Positions 37,201 through 46,850 of a DNA stretch of 64,000 nucleotides are shown here, one piece after another. The DNA comes from an uncultured Dorea sp. Its GTDB lineage: Bacteria; Bacillota; Clostridia; Lachnospirales; Lachnospiraceae. The position numbers and the translations under genes are program-made. The stretch covers positions 31,831-95,830 of the forward strand of contig CAKRAT010000002.1 in assembly GCA_934295165.1 (NCBI GenBank), in the 5' to 3' direction. Under the pieces are notes generated by a model. That model was not told the origin of the DNA and did not search any database. It saw only the letters and a program-made list of their open reading frames with translations. Position 1 is the stretch's first letter; every line of letters starts with the position of its first letter.

Positions 37201-38820
37201 ATCCTGATCTTCACTTAACCATACTTTTGGTTCTGAGAATGTATTGAAATCTCTGGTTCTGCATACATATACGCGGAGTGCATTCTCATCTGTTCCTGCT
37301 TTGGACTTGTCACGTGCTGACCAGTATACCAGATAATCTCCGGTTGTATCATCATAGATTGCTTCCGGTGCCCATACGCATCCTGCCTGGTCAAATCCTG
37401 CATAGACAAGCTTTGGCTCGCTCCAGTTTACAAGGTCTGTAGATTCCCATACAACCAGGTTCTGGCTTGCACTTAACTGATTCCATCCGCTTCCGCCGCT
37501 TCCGCCGCCTTCTGCATGAAGGTCAGTTCCAAGGATCCAGTATTTGTCTCCGTCTTTGGAACGGATGATATGTGGATCTCTGACACCAAGGTCACTTCCG
37601 GATGCATCATTTACAAGGATTGGCTGTGCATTTCCATTCTCATCTTTGTTGAGTTTTTCCCATGTCAGTCCGTCTTTGCTGTATCCTAAGAAGATCTTCT
37701 CATAACCGCCGGATGCCTCGAAGAATGTCCAGAGATATCCTGCACTATAATCCGTATCCAGATTTGCTGTCTTTGGCTGTACTGTTACGGTGAATTCTTT
37801 TGTCTTTACTTCTGTTCCGATCGTGATCGTTGCAGTCAGTCTTACCTGCACCGGATCAGCTCCTGCTTCCGGACGTGTAACGACACCTCCGTCGTACTTG
37901 TCGTCTGCATTCTCGGAACTGTCTGTGATCACTTCCGGATTGCTTGATTTCCAGTCGATCACTGCTCCGTGCTTGCCTGATTTTACAAGCGGCAGGTTAC
38001 CTCTTACGTCATCGGTATCTGTAAGTGTCAGTGCATCGTATGCTTCCTGAATATCCGATGTCTCCAGTTCGCTTGCAGACTCTTCATATTCCTTCACAAT
38101 CGCTTCATCTGATAATACACCGCCATATACACGGAAATTATCGATCCAGGCCTTACTGTACTCTCCACTTCCCCAGTTCGCCTTTCCGATATAGAATACT
38201 CCGTCATCTCCGACAATATCCTGAAGACTGATATCACTTGCTTCTTCTGCTTTTTTCTCACCGTTCACATACACGGATGTCGCATTTTCCGATACAACAA
38301 CATCTACATGTGACCATCCTGAATCCGTTTCGGCCTGTGGTGATGCCGGTCTTGATCCGCTGTTCTTATAACGTTCTGATTTTACTTTTCCATTTTGCTG
38401 CATCACTCCGAGATACTGCTCACTGTTGTACTTCTGTGTTCTGGTATCCGGTGCTGCATAGTAAAGCCAGTTTGTACTGGTCCGTTCTGCCTTGGTATCG
38501 AATGAAATCGTAACCTCATCCTGACCTTTCAGAAGGCTGCTTCCATCTTCATCGGTTACTTCCAGATAATTCTGACCACCATCCAGATAGAGTGCCGTAT
38601 TGTCACCGACCTTTGTTTTGATCTGGCAATTACCATTGACCTTGGCTGCCGCATTCGTTCCGGTAATCACACCATCCGAAGCCTGCGAATCAAAATCAAA
38701 TTCCGCAAGAAGCTTCGGTTCTGTATCCGCAGCTGTTACGGATGCTGCCGGAAGTACACCGCCGGTCATTGTTGCCGCCAGGGCAACTGCAATTCCCTTT
38801 TTTACACTTTTCCTTTTCAT
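34222..38820 (-). CDS. Giant secreted protein with two GH43 domains, two LamG and two Ig-like modules
   Basis: 1532 aa, exported by a Sec signal (to about VTAAD). Order: LamG-like domain (about 35-255), bacterial Ig-like (about 260-350), GH43 propeller 1 (about 355-680; catalytic Asp in GVRDPHI about 414, Asp in IIDTTIV about 549), LamG 2 (about 690-890), linker, GH43 propeller 2 (about 1010-1335; YADPDIDYFDG about 1025, QAIDPSIF about 1161, Glu in FRESVVV about 1210), then two Cys-containing Ig-like modules (1346-1532). GH43 enzymes act on arabinan, arabinoxylan or related chains; two different units in one protein suggest two linkages. There is no LPXTG or SLH anchor. The 3' end is almost identical to that of the gene at 43522. 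One Ig repeat has YCCV instead of YRCV. Confidence 0.9.
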   Translation of the reverse strand: MKRKSVKKGIAVALAATMTGGVLPAASVTAADTEPKLLAEFDFDSQASDGVITGTNAAAKVNGNCQIKTKVGDNTALYLDGGQNYLEVTDEDGSSLLKGQDEVTISFDTKAERTSTNWLYYAAPDTRTQKYNSEQYLGVMQQNGKVKSERYKNSGSRPASPQAETDSGWSHVDVVVSENATSVYVNGEKKAEEASDISLQDIVGDDGVFYIGKANWGSGEYSKAWIDNFRVYGGVLSDEAIVKEYEESASELETSDIQEAYDALTLTDTDDVRGNLPLVKSGKHGAVIDWKSSNPEVITDSSENADDKYDGGVVTRPEAGADPVQVRLTATITIGTEVKTKEFTVTVQPKTANLDTDYSAGYLWTFFEASGGYEKIFLGYSKDGLTWEKLNKDENGNAQPILVNDASGSDLGVRDPHIIRSKDGDKYWILGTDLHAEGGGSGGSGWNQLSASQNLVVWESTDLVNWSEPKLVYAGFDQAGCVWAPEAIYDDTTGDYLVYWSARDKSKAGTDENALRVYVCRTRDFNTFSEPKVWLSEDQDSGKEVNIIDTTIVEDNGQYYRFSTSDWNTVIDTSSTLSEDLFDVRVNANQSENGDWKRIVTRSSSSSAGFDSREGFTVYQLPDGQWCAMGDHSGYKAFVTDDLSSGKFTATTATFKDGRFRHGTVMRLSKAEEKAILAAYGEEDTEDPVMDEKVLADFDFNDDSTGFTSENGKAEGTYTLKDSYNEAAGKALYLDGSSSNYLTVKGTDGKALLAGAKELTISYEAKPDRTGTNWVLYAAPGSSAPTYQSETYLGILQKSGSTTLERYKNSGERPTNPSASTGSDWARVDIVMTETDTTMYVNGKAVSKEDSNYALSDIVGKNGILQIGKANWGSGEYYKGWIDNLRIESRALSADEVKELASDFVSTLPAVSGASVGTAPDRETALNYRGTDDHTAITTQIDQENKTITSYVRKGTDLINIPFTLSMNVDADSLKLDGVDFVNGSSVDLSKDRTLTITRDGKEEEWTVKTPVISNNPVLPGQYADPDIDYFDGKFWIFPTTDGYPSWSGTVFHAFSSENMVDWTDEGIIMELANSNPGVNENGVQIAASPWAVKGSAWAPTIEKKGDKYYFYYCGKDSNGTSAIGVAWADNPAGPYTDLGTPLLTVSMCRNAGVSMGQAIDPSIFTDDDGTSYITFGNGSAAIAELNDDMTSIKEGSLKQITGLTDFRESVVVTKANGKYHWTWSCDDANSPNYHVNYGVSDSLFDANGKAAVTLVKRNLLSKDEEKGILGSAHQSVVHVQDSEGKDRYFMAYHRFYTPLDIFQSGDGLGKHRETCIDEITFDENGYMQITPTLEGVSAVSTKAEEEEFAIVKNPESVEGVVGETAEFTVEATGKGLTYQWQYCNANSTKWRTSVMDGSDTATVTVPVANWRDGQKYCCVVTNGDGEQLISETAVVTVQKPIKVQPVSVEAAKGTTAEFTVETSWENVTYQWEYCNANSDKWRTSSMEGNDTATIKVPAGSWRNGQKYRCVITAADGKTVTSDAAVLTVISE
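34271..34779 (-). repeat. Direct repeat, copy A, with 43571-44079
   Basis: About 509 bp encoding the C-terminal pair of Ig-like modules is nearly identical, without visible gaps, to 43571-44079 (constant offset 9300). Differences are scattered substitutions. Outside this stretch the two genes diverge quickly. Confidence 0.85.
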
Positions 38821-38850
38821 AACTTCCTCCTTTTTTACCTATTTTCTTCT

Positions 38851-38856
38851 ATTATA
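38851..38856 (-). promoter_or_regulatory. Predicted -10 box for the GH43 gene at 34222
   Basis: GGTATAAT on the minus strand, about 30 bp before the start codon; the -35 box is not convincing. Confidence 0.45.
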
Positions 38857-38927
38857 CCGATTCATTGATTTTAGAGAAATGTGGTTTTTTTTGAATTCTG
38901 TTCATTTTCTTTTGAAACTTTCTGTAC

Positions 38928-38970
38928 AAAAAAAGTATGGGTGGTTTTTTTATCCATCCATACTTTTTTT
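38928..38970 (-). terminator. Intrinsic terminator after the GH127-type gene
   Basis: AAGTATGG...CCATACTT with flanking runs of seven A and seven T, just beyond the stop codon. Confidence 0.85.
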
Positions 38971-38983
38971 ATGATTTACGCTT

Positions 38984-41900
38984 TTACTTTACCGTCAGTA
39001 CAGCTGCCTCGGATACTACGATTCTTCCGTCTGCTCCTGTTACCACGCAGCGGTATTTCTGACCGTTTCTCCATGTTCCTGCTGCCACTTTGATCGTCTC
39101 TGTCTGGTTGCCTTCCATACTTGAAGTTCTCCATTTGTCTGATCCTGCGTTGCAGTACTCCCACTGATAAGTTAAGCCTTCTCCCGTTGCCTTTACAGTA
39201 AATTCTGCGATTTCCCCTTTGTTCTTGGTTACGCTTTCCGGCTGTGCAGTGATCGCCGGTGCGGTATCTGCTTTGCCGACTGTCATCACTGCTTCTTTGG
39301 AGGTCACGGTGTTGCCTGCTGCATCTTTTACCACACAGCGGTATTTCTGACCGTCTCTCCAGGTTCCCATCGGAACTTTAATGGTTGCGGTGTCGCTTCC
39401 TTCCATGCTGGAAGTTCTCCACTTGGATGAGCCTGCATTGCAGTACTCCCACTGGTAAGTTAAGCCTTCTCCCGTTGCTTCTACTGTAAATTCTGCGGTC
39501 TCTCCTACGATGCCTTTATAATCAGATGGATCTGTCACGATTGCAAGTTCCTGCTCTGTCTTTTTCACTTTTTTAATTGTAATCTTATATGCCTGCTCCG
39601 TCTCATGATCCTGTGCTTTACTCGTCAGATTCACAACCGTCTCTTCTCCGGTCAGGGTAATATTTCTCGGATGCTTGTCATCAATCAGGACATCTCCCAC
39701 GTATACAAGTCCGCTTTCTTTCTTCGGTGTTGCTGTCATTGCAACTGTCTCTGTATCTTCCGGTACTTCCAGTACATACTCTGTTGTATCTTTGTCATAT
39801 GCCGGTGTCATGGTTCCTTTGTCAAAGGAAAGTGCTGCAAGGGAAGCATCCGTATCATATGCGGTTGATGAAGAAGTACTGATACCAAAGAGACCTCCTA
39901 CATAACTGTTCTTTCTAGGAATTGCCTGGAATTTTACAGTGATCGTATCAGATCCTTCTGTCAGGTATTCTGCCGGTATCTCTGTTGTGTCTACATAGAA
40001 CGTATTCGTTCCTGCCGCTGTATTGATCGTAACTGTCTTCAGTTTCTGTCCATTGACATATACGTCGAATGTTCTTCCTTTGTCTCCGGAATAGTATGTA
40101 CAGTTCAGATAATTTTTCTCTGCTGTCGGATCGATCTTCAGATCATAGCTGAACCATCCTGTATTTTTCTCTCCGTGACGGTATCCTTTTCCATTGAATA
40201 CACCTACGGATGTGTTCTCGCCCTGCTGGTTCTTTGCTGCCTCTGAGTTATTATCATCGAATGTATACAGGGAATCTGTGCTCATCTCGGCATCCCGGAT
40301 GGATTTCTTATTCTCCAGGATACGGTCCTGTGAAGACTTGGAATCTGCTTCTTCCATGTACATATACAGACCATAACGTTCTTTGTAACGCATATAATGT
40401 GGTGTATAGATCAGGTTCTCAGATTCAGAATCTACATTTTTCAGCTTGAACTGTACCTGTCCGTCTGCGCTGTCTTCGATTCTCACCATATTCTTTTCCA
40501 GATCCTTAAGCCATGTCTCTACAGAATCACTTTCTACTGTGATAACTGTCTGGCAGGAAGAATCATAGGTTCCTACTCTTACAAGAATTCCGTTCGGATT
40601 TGATGCTTCGATGTTGTTAGTTGAAAGTGCGGTACTTAATACGACCGGTCCGTACTTGAATGCTACCATGTTGCTCTTATCCGGCATGGTGTATGCAGTC
40701 ACCTTCATCGGCATCTGATATGTGATCTCATCGCCTGCTTTGACATCTGCGATCACAAAGTATCCGTTCTTTTCTTCTGCCTTCACGGTCTTTCCATTAA
40801 CAGTGATCACTGCATCTCCCGCGATCCAGTCCGGTTTTCTGAGCTTCAGGTCTGTTCCTTCTGCTACCTGTCCGCCATCTGCTGCCGATACCTGTAAGGT
40901 AATCTTGTCTTCGTTCGGCATATTGGCAATCTGTTTTAATCTCAGATTATGTGTATCATCCTTCAGTTCTGAGGAATAGAACATCTGCACTGCAACGCTG
41001 TCTTCGCTTACGGTATAGATGTTGTCACTCAGTTTGGAGAAGTTCTCCATACCGGTTCCTGTACAGCACCAGAATTCGTCGAACGGTCTGTTGAATACTT
41101 TATTGTATCCAGGTGCCATCGGCTGGAAATACATTGTTGTTCCTGTCTCCGGATTCTGTGAAGAAAGGATTGCATTGGTATATGTTGTCTCGAAGTAATC
41201 CATGTATTTCTTATCACCGGTTACCTGATAGAGTGCTTTGGAAAGTTTTAACATATTATATGTATTACATGTCTCACATGTTGTACTTGCATCGTAGTCA
41301 CTCTTGGTTGCATCATATCCGATCTTGTCTGCTTCGTGGAAATGTTCGGACTGGCTGTTGCCTCCGGTTACATATGTATGATGATCAACCGTGATCTGCC
41401 AGAAGTTCTCTGCTGCTTTCAGATACATTTCCAGTGATGACTTCTCACTGTCAGACAGTGCATTATAATAATCTTCATTCTCTGTCAGAACGGTATATCT
41501 CTTTAATGCACCGGTCAGTTTTGGAATCGTTGTATTGGCATGTAATCCATTTAATACATCCTGGTTATTGGCAAGCTTTGTGAAAAGATCTGTCTCATCA
41601 AAATACTGTGCCGCTGTCTTATAATGATCATTGCCTGTGATATTATAAAGCTCATATAACGCTTCATTCATTCCGCCATACTCGGTACGGAGCATCTTGC
41701 TTTTATCGGTCAGTTTGCTCAGACGGTTATTCAGGTATTCTCCGAATCCTTCTGCAACACTGAGTGCTGTCTCTTTGATCTCCTGGTCATCGACATTCTT
41801 TGTCACATCGATCAGACCTGCCAGTACCTTATGAAGGTTATAGTATGGAACATATACGGTATCACCGCTGATCTTCTTGGTGTTGGCAAGATTCACACCG

Positions 41901-43354
41901 TCTTTGTCTTTCAGCCACTCTTCCGGGAATGGGGATACATATCCTGCACTGTTCGGATATTTTGCCGCATAGGCATCCTGGCATTCTTTTAATCCGTCTA
42001 CTGCCTCTTTGATCTCTGTCTTTAATGCCGCTTTGGTCTCTCCGTCTGCACTCAGATATGCCTGTGAAAGTGCTGACATATAATGTCCGAATGTGTGTCC
42101 GCGGAAGTTATTGCCATGACTTCTTTCCCATCCTCCGTATCCGGAATCGGTCTTTGGTGTCAGTCCGGATATTTTGTAGAATTCATACAGGAACTTCTCT
42201 GAATCCAGACTTAACAGATATTCATCTTCTTTCTGTGCTGCATTCACCAGATAATCATCTTCCAGTGTCACATCACCCATGATGCTGCTTGTTGTAATAT
42301 TGATCTCCTGTTTTGCTGTTACCGTTACTTTATAAGTCTTCGTTACTTTCTCGCCGTTCAGGTAAGATGCTTCCGCTGTCAGTGTCACTGTTACATTCTT
42401 CTCTCCTATGCCCGGTCTTACAACGGTTCCGTCCGCTGCAACCACTGCTTCATTGTCCGATGACCAGCTGATCACAGAACCGCCTTCTCCTGTTGTCGGA
42501 AGAGAAAGGTTTCCCTGTGTCGTCTCCGGAATACTGATCTTGTCCAGATCTGCCTGTGCAACTGCCTTGCGGTCGAATGTCTGTCCGGATTCTTCATACA
42601 GATCAATCACCTCTTCCGGAGTTGCCACGTCATTATAAAGCTGATATTCATCAATCGATGCTTTCAGATATGCGCCTTTGTATTTTGGTCCGTTATAGCC
42701 GATCGACTTTTCCATCGATGCATCGGAGCCAAGCACTCCTGTTGATTCTCCGCCGATTCCATAGGTTGTTACCGTACTGCATTTTACACCGTTTCTGTAA
42801 AAACAGATCTCTTTGCTGTCCTTATCATAAGTAACTGCAATGTGTGTCCACTCTTCGGTCGGGAAGAAATCACTTCTTTTTCCCGATACGGACACTCTGT
42901 ACGGCTGGCCGTTCGTCTTCGCCGGTCCGATGGAAAGTGTCAGTGGTGTGTTATCATTCTCTGATGAGAGATACCATCCGTCTGTGTACCATTCATTCTT
43001 ATTCCAGGAGATCAGTTCCTCTCCTGTCATAGCCGTATCCGGACGGATCCAGAATGATAATGTAAGATTTTCCGGCTGGAGATCTGTGCTTGTACCCAGA
43101 TTCACATAGGAACTTCCGTTCATCTTCAACGCTTTTCCGACCACTCCGTCTACATATTCCGCATTTCCGGACGAAAGTGTTCCGTTATTACCCTTTCCAC
43201 TGGAATCCTCCAGACTGTTCTCGAATCCAAGATCCAGCACCGCATTCTGAAGTCCTTCGCTATTCTGTTCTGCCCCCGCTGCTGCTGCCGGAGTTACTGG
43301 AACGACTGTCATTGCCAATGATAGCGAAAATGCTATCAGCTTTTTTCGGTTCAT
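38984..43354 (-). CDS. Giant secreted beta-L-arabinofuranosidase (GH127/GH146-type)
   Basis: 1456 aa with a signal peptide (about 1-27). Order: LamG-like (about 40-250), bacterial Ig-like (about 265-350), an alpha/alpha-barrel GH127/GH146 (DUF1680) domain (about 360-900), a beta-sandwich region with a CBM-like segment, cadherin-like sandwich (about 1165-1260) and two Ig-like modules (about 1270-1456). The Cys/Zn active site typical of these retaining enzymes is present: Glu and Cys of TCETCNTYNM (about 691-696) and the Cys pair of FWCCTGTGMENF (about 763-764, nucleophile position). The known family role is release of beta-linked L-arabinofuranose from plant glycans. It stands as its own unit with promoter and terminator among the GH43 genes. 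Confidence 0.92.
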   Translation of the reverse strand: MNRKKLIAFSLSLAMTVVPVTPAAAAGAEQNSEGLQNAVLDLGFENSLEDSSGKGNNGTLSSGNAEYVDGVVGKALKMNGSSYVNLGTSTDLQPENLTLSFWIRPDTAMTGEELISWNKNEWYTDGWYLSSENDNTPLTLSIGPAKTNGQPYRVSVSGKRSDFFPTEEWTHIAVTYDKDSKEICFYRNGVKCSTVTTYGIGGESTGVLGSDASMEKSIGYNGPKYKGAYLKASIDEYQLYNDVATPEEVIDLYEESGQTFDRKAVAQADLDKISIPETTQGNLSLPTTGEGGSVISWSSDNEAVVAADGTVVRPGIGEKNVTVTLTAEASYLNGEKVTKTYKVTVTAKQEINITTSSIMGDVTLEDDYLVNAAQKEDEYLLSLDSEKFLYEFYKISGLTPKTDSGYGGWERSHGNNFRGHTFGHYMSALSQAYLSADGETKAALKTEIKEAVDGLKECQDAYAAKYPNSAGYVSPFPEEWLKDKDGVNLANTKKISGDTVYVPYYNLHKVLAGLIDVTKNVDDQEIKETALSVAEGFGEYLNNRLSKLTDKSKMLRTEYGGMNEALYELYNITGNDHYKTAAQYFDETDLFTKLANNQDVLNGLHANTTIPKLTGALKRYTVLTENEDYYNALSDSEKSSLEMYLKAAENFWQITVDHHTYVTGGNSQSEHFHEADKIGYDATKSDYDASTTCETCNTYNMLKLSKALYQVTGDKKYMDYFETTYTNAILSSQNPETGTTMYFQPMAPGYNKVFNRPFDEFWCCTGTGMENFSKLSDNIYTVSEDSVAVQMFYSSELKDDTHNLRLKQIANMPNEDKITLQVSAADGGQVAEGTDLKLRKPDWIAGDAVITVNGKTVKAEEKNGYFVIADVKAGDEITYQMPMKVTAYTMPDKSNMVAFKYGPVVLSTALSTNNIEASNPNGILVRVGTYDSSCQTVITVESDSVETWLKDLEKNMVRIEDSADGQVQFKLKNVDSESENLIYTPHYMRYKERYGLYMYMEEADSKSSQDRILENKKSIRDAEMSTDSLYTFDDNNSEAAKNQQGENTSVGVFNGKGYRHGEKNTGWFSYDLKIDPTAEKNYLNCTYYSGDKGRTFDVYVNGQKLKTVTINTAAGTNTFYVDTTEIPAEYLTEGSDTITVKFQAIPRKNSYVGGLFGISTSSSTAYDTDASLAALSFDKGTMTPAYDKDTTEYVLEVPEDTETVAMTATPKKESGLVYVGDVLIDDKHPRNITLTGEETVVNLTSKAQDHETEQAYKITIKKVKKTEQELAIVTDPSDYKGIVGETAEFTVEATGEGLTYQWEYCNAGSSKWRTSSMEGSDTATIKVPMGTWRDGQKYRCVVKDAAGNTVTSKEAVMTVGKADTAPAITAQPESVTKNKGEIAEFTVKATGEGLTYQWEYCNAGSDKWRTSSMEGNQTETIKVAAGTWRNGQKYRCVVTGADGRIVVSEAAVLTVK

Positions 43355-43400
43355 ACCATTATTCTCCTTTCACACTTTACCTTTTTATAGATATAACAAA

Positions 43401-43429
43401 ATTTTATTATGCATTTCAGCTATTGTGAA
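43401..43429 (-). promoter_or_regulatory. Predicted promoter for the GH127-type gene
   Basis: TTCACA, 17-bp spacer, TAAAAT on the minus strand, about 45 bp before the start codon. Confidence 0.6.
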
Positions 43430-43474
43430 TGGACTTTTTTATGAACTTTGTGTGATTTTTTATAATTTTTGCAA

Positions 43475-43511
43475 TAAAAAAAGAAGAGACAGAAAAATTC
43501 CATCTCTTCCT
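43475..43511 (-). terminator. Intrinsic terminator after the GH43 gene at 43522
   Basis: GGAAGAGAtgg...TCTCTTC stem followed by TTTTTTT on the minus strand, right after the stop codon. Confidence 0.8.
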
Positions 43512-43521
43512 TAAATAACAT

Positions 43522-46500
43522 TTATTTATCTGTCACTGTCAGGACTGCCGCATCAGATGTCACACTTCTTCCATCGGCTGCTGTGATCACGCAGCGGTAT
43601 TTCTGGCCGTTTCTCCATGATCCTGCAGGAACCTTGATGGTTGCTGTGTCATTTCCTTCCATGCTGGATGTTCTCCATTTGGTTGAGTTTGCATTGCAGT
43701 ACTCCCATTGATACGTTACATTCTCCCATGAAGTCTCAACTGTAAATTCTGCTGTCGTTCCTTTAGCTGCTTCTACACTTACCGGCTGAACCTTGATTGG
43801 TTTCTGTACCGTTACAACGGCTGTCTCTGAGATCAGCTGTTCTCCGTCTCCGTTTGTTACTACGCAGCGGTATTTCTGTCCGTCTCTCCAGTTTGCAACC
43901 GGAACTGTTACAGTTGCTGTATCGCTTCCGTCCATTACGGATGTTCTCCATTTTGTAGAATTAGCATTGCAATACTGCCACTGGTAAGTCAGACCTTTGC
44001 CTGTTGCTTCTACTGTGAATTCTGCTGTCTCTCCGACAACGCCTTCTACGCTTTTCGGATTCTTGACAATGGCAAATTCCTCTGTTCCTGCAATCTCGTC
44101 TTCTGATAATGCTCTGTTATAAACTTTTACATTATCATAAGCACCCTTGAAGTATCCGTCAGCACTGTAGAATGATTTTCCAAGATATGATTCCAGGTCT
44201 TTTCCAAGATCTGTGATATCTGTTGACATTCCTGTCTTTTCTGCGATCTTTTCACCGTTCAGATATAAAGACATCTTGCCGGCTTCTTTTACAATCGTAA
44301 TATTCTGCCATTCATTCAGAAGTGTCTGGTCAACACTCTGGTCAACTCCCTGTTCTGCACTCCATGAACCGGATGTGATCACGCTCTTGATGGATCCGGA
44401 TTTCTGACGCATGAACAGATATTTGCTGCTGTCTTTACCAATTGCAAATGTGAAGAAGTTGCCGTCTACCTTTTCCGGTTTTACATCCATGGAAATGGTG
44501 AATTTGTTTCTTCCGTCGAAGAATCCTGTCGGAAGGGAAGCGAATGTTCCGCTTGTTCCATCCAGATATAATACATTGCTTCCGTTTTCTTCTTTTACGG
44601 TTGCATTTCCGTTCAGTGTACCGTCATTATTGTGTCCACTGACGTCTTTGATTGTTGTTCCATCTGTATTTTCAAAATCATAAGAAAGAACCGGATCTTT
44701 TTCCTCGTCTTCCGTATTCTCCTGAACAATGTTGGTTCCCCATTTTGCCATTAATGCATCGTACTCTTCCTGTGTTACAGGGATTGGTGTACCATGTCTT
44801 GCACGGCTTGGCATCTTATAGCTGTCCGGTCTTGTGAATACGCCGGATGACAGATCATCAGATACCAGTGGATAATATCCGCCGCCACCAAAGTCATCGA
44901 CTAACAGACACCACTTACTGCTTCCGTCTGTATCCTGTGAGTTGAACTGGAAGATTGTAGGACCTTCTACCCACTGGTTATTGTTCAGTGAATCAGATGG
45001 TACATGCTCCCACTCGCCAAGAAGTGTTGCGCATCTTTCTACATATACAGTCTTTGTCTTTGCACCGAGGCTGTTCGTGCTTCCGCCTTCATTCTTGGTG
45101 TAACGGTAGTACATCTGGTCATCGTTGTTATAGATGATTGTTGTATCGATACTTGACTGATCCATATCGATATAAACCTGTGGCTCTGTAAATGTGTAGA
45201 AATCTCTTGTCTTAGAGTAATATAATCTCTGTTTTGCATAGTTGTCGCCAGATACTTTGGATGCCCAGAATACAACATATTCGCCTGTCTTATAGTCATA
45301 TGCTGCTTCCGGTGCCCATGTACAGCCGGCTCCGATAGAAGCACTTACTTCTACCATACGCTCGTCAGACCAGTTTACAAGGTCTGTAGACTCCCATACC
45401 ATCAGACTCTGGCTTCCTGCAGTCTGTGCTGCACCCCAGCCATTTCCGCCGTTGATCTTCAGGTCTGTTGCGATCATGTAGAACTTATCGCCTTCTGCGG
45501 AACGGATGATGAATGGATCACGTACACCCTTTTCTCCAAGTGTAGATGTAAGTACCGGTTTGTTATCGTTCAGATCCTGCCATTTCAGTCCATTCTTACT
45601 TGCTGCGAAGTAGATCTGCTCTCCGTCAGAATATCCTTCACCTGCGAAATATGTAAAGAAGTATGCACTGTAATCATCGGCTGTCTTTGCTTTTACTGCT
45701 TTCTTAACTGTGAATGTAAAGTCTTTTGTGGCTGTTGCACCGCCCAGTTTCAGAGTTGCTGTCATTGTAACATCGGTATCTTTGTCCGGTCTTGTTACAG
45801 TTCCTGCCGGTGTTGCATCATAGCCTTCGTTCTCATGAGACTGTACGTCTACGATCTCCGGCTTATCTGTTGTCCATGTTACGGCAACGCCGTCACCTGC
45901 TTCTGTAGGAAGTGTGATATTTCCATATACAGCCTGATCGGTTGTGTTATATGGAAGTGTCAGAGCTTCTTTTGCTTCTGCAACTTTTGCTTCATCAGAA
46001 TGATCTTTCTCTGTTGCAGATAATTTGAACGATTTTAATGTTCCCTTGTAAGCCGGGTCCGGGCTGTACAGAGATTTTCCGATATATCCCAGTGCAGTTC
46101 CGTCTGTTCCTGCTGAGATAATATCCTGAATAGAATATCCACTGTCTGTTGTCTCGATCAGTGCATCATTCAGGTATACGCTTACCACACCTTCATTGAA
46201 TTCATATTTTACAGTATTGTAAGCATTCTCTGTAATCTTTCCATCCTGTGCAAGAAGGATTTCTTTGGATCCGTCTTTTAATCCTGCACGGATATTTCCG
46301 TCTTTGCTGTTACCATTTCCTCCCTGTGTCGGGCAGAAGAATACATAGTTTTTCACATTTGGCCATGTGCTGACCTTGTTACCAAGACAGAATAACCACT
46401 GATTATTCACCTTTTCTGTCTTAAATGTAGCTTCGATCGTGAAGTTCTCTTCTTCGATCAGACCTGCCGGAATCTCAACATATTTTCCAGAAGCTCCGGA

Positions 46501-46758
46501 GAAATTCAGAACAGTCTCCCCATCTTCTTTTGTGAAATCTGAATCTGTGATTCCAACCAGTTTTGCATTATTTCCGTTACCGGAAATATCTGTAAGCGTT
46601 CCGTCTGCATGTGACATGTCATATTCTGCCATCACTTTCTGCTTCGGCGTTCCGCTGTTTCCTGTGTCACTGCTGTTTTCTGCTTTTACGGAAAAAGCCG
46701 GAAGCAGTGTCACTGCCATTGCTGCACTCATTACGAGCGCAAGAATACGTCTTTTCAT
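43522..46758 (-). CDS. Secreted GH43 enzyme with two LamG and two Ig-like modules
   Basis: The start is at 46758 (MKRRILALVMS), preceded by AAGGAGG; six codons upstream lies a less likely ATG. 1078 aa: signal peptide, LamG-like (about 40-235), bacterial Ig-like (about 245-345), GH43 propeller (about 350-670; GVRDPFI about 415, SSIDTTI, and Glu in WVEGPTI), LamG 2 (about 685-885) and two Ig-like modules (about 890-1078). All three catalytic acids of the family are visible. The propeller is related to the first one of the 1532-aa protein. A hairpin separates this gene from the operon upstream; I found no promoter in the short gap, so partial read-through is possible. Confidence 0.9.
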   Translation of the reverse strand: MKRRILALVMSAAMAVTLLPAFSVKAENSSDTGNSGTPKQKVMAEYDMSHADGTLTDISGNGNNAKLVGITDSDFTKEDGETVLNFSGASGKYVEIPAGLIEEENFTIEATFKTEKVNNQWLFCLGNKVSTWPNVKNYVFFCPTQGGNGNSKDGNIRAGLKDGSKEILLAQDGKITENAYNTVKYEFNEGVVSVYLNDALIETTDSGYSIQDIISAGTDGTALGYIGKSLYSPDPAYKGTLKSFKLSATEKDHSDEAKVAEAKEALTLPYNTTDQAVYGNITLPTEAGDGVAVTWTTDKPEIVDVQSHENEGYDATPAGTVTRPDKDTDVTMTATLKLGGATATKDFTFTVKKAVKAKTADDYSAYFFTYFAGEGYSDGEQIYFAASKNGLKWQDLNDNKPVLTSTLGEKGVRDPFIIRSAEGDKFYMIATDLKINGGNGWGAAQTAGSQSLMVWESTDLVNWSDERMVEVSASIGAGCTWAPEAAYDYKTGEYVVFWASKVSGDNYAKQRLYYSKTRDFYTFTEPQVYIDMDQSSIDTTIIYNNDDQMYYRYTKNEGGSTNSLGAKTKTVYVERCATLLGEWEHVPSDSLNNNQWVEGPTIFQFNSQDTDGSSKWCLLVDDFGGGGYYPLVSDDLSSGVFTRPDSYKMPSRARHGTPIPVTQEEYDALMAKWGTNIVQENTEDEEKDPVLSYDFENTDGTTIKDVSGHNNDGTLNGNATVKEENGSNVLYLDGTSGTFASLPTGFFDGRNKFTISMDVKPEKVDGNFFTFAIGKDSSKYLFMRQKSGSIKSVITSGSWSAEQGVDQSVDQTLLNEWQNITIVKEAGKMSLYLNGEKIAEKTGMSTDITDLGKDLESYLGKSFYSADGYFKGAYDNVKVYNRALSEDEIAGTEEFAIVKNPKSVEGVVGETAEFTVEATGKGLTYQWQYCNANSTKWRTSVMDGSDTATVTVPVANWRDGQKYRCVVTNGDGEQLISETAVVTVQKPIKVQPVSVEAAKGTTAEFTVETSWENVTYQWEYCNANSTKWRTSSMEGNDTATIKVPAGSWRNGQKYRCVITAADGRSVTSDAAVLTVTDK
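43571..44079 (-). repeat. Direct repeat, copy B, with 34271-34779
   Basis: Partner of the 509-bp repeat in the 1532-aa protein gene; both encode the same Ig-like pair. This copy keeps the usual YRCV motif where copy A has YCCV. Confidence 0.85.
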
Positions 46759-46785
46759 AGTGTCCTCCTTTTTCATTTATTTTTC

Positions 46786-46836
46786 AAAGGGGTGGAACTT
46801 AAGGTCCTGCCTTTTACGTTCTGTCCCATCCCCTCA
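46786..46836 (-). terminator. Possible terminator after the GH43 operon
   Basis: AGGGGATGG and CCACCCCT can pair with inner AGAAC/GTTCC pairing on the minus strand, followed by TTTGAAAAA rather than a good T-run. It may be a weak terminator or processing hairpin. Confidence 0.45.
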
Positions 46837-46850
46837 GATTACAAATGAAT

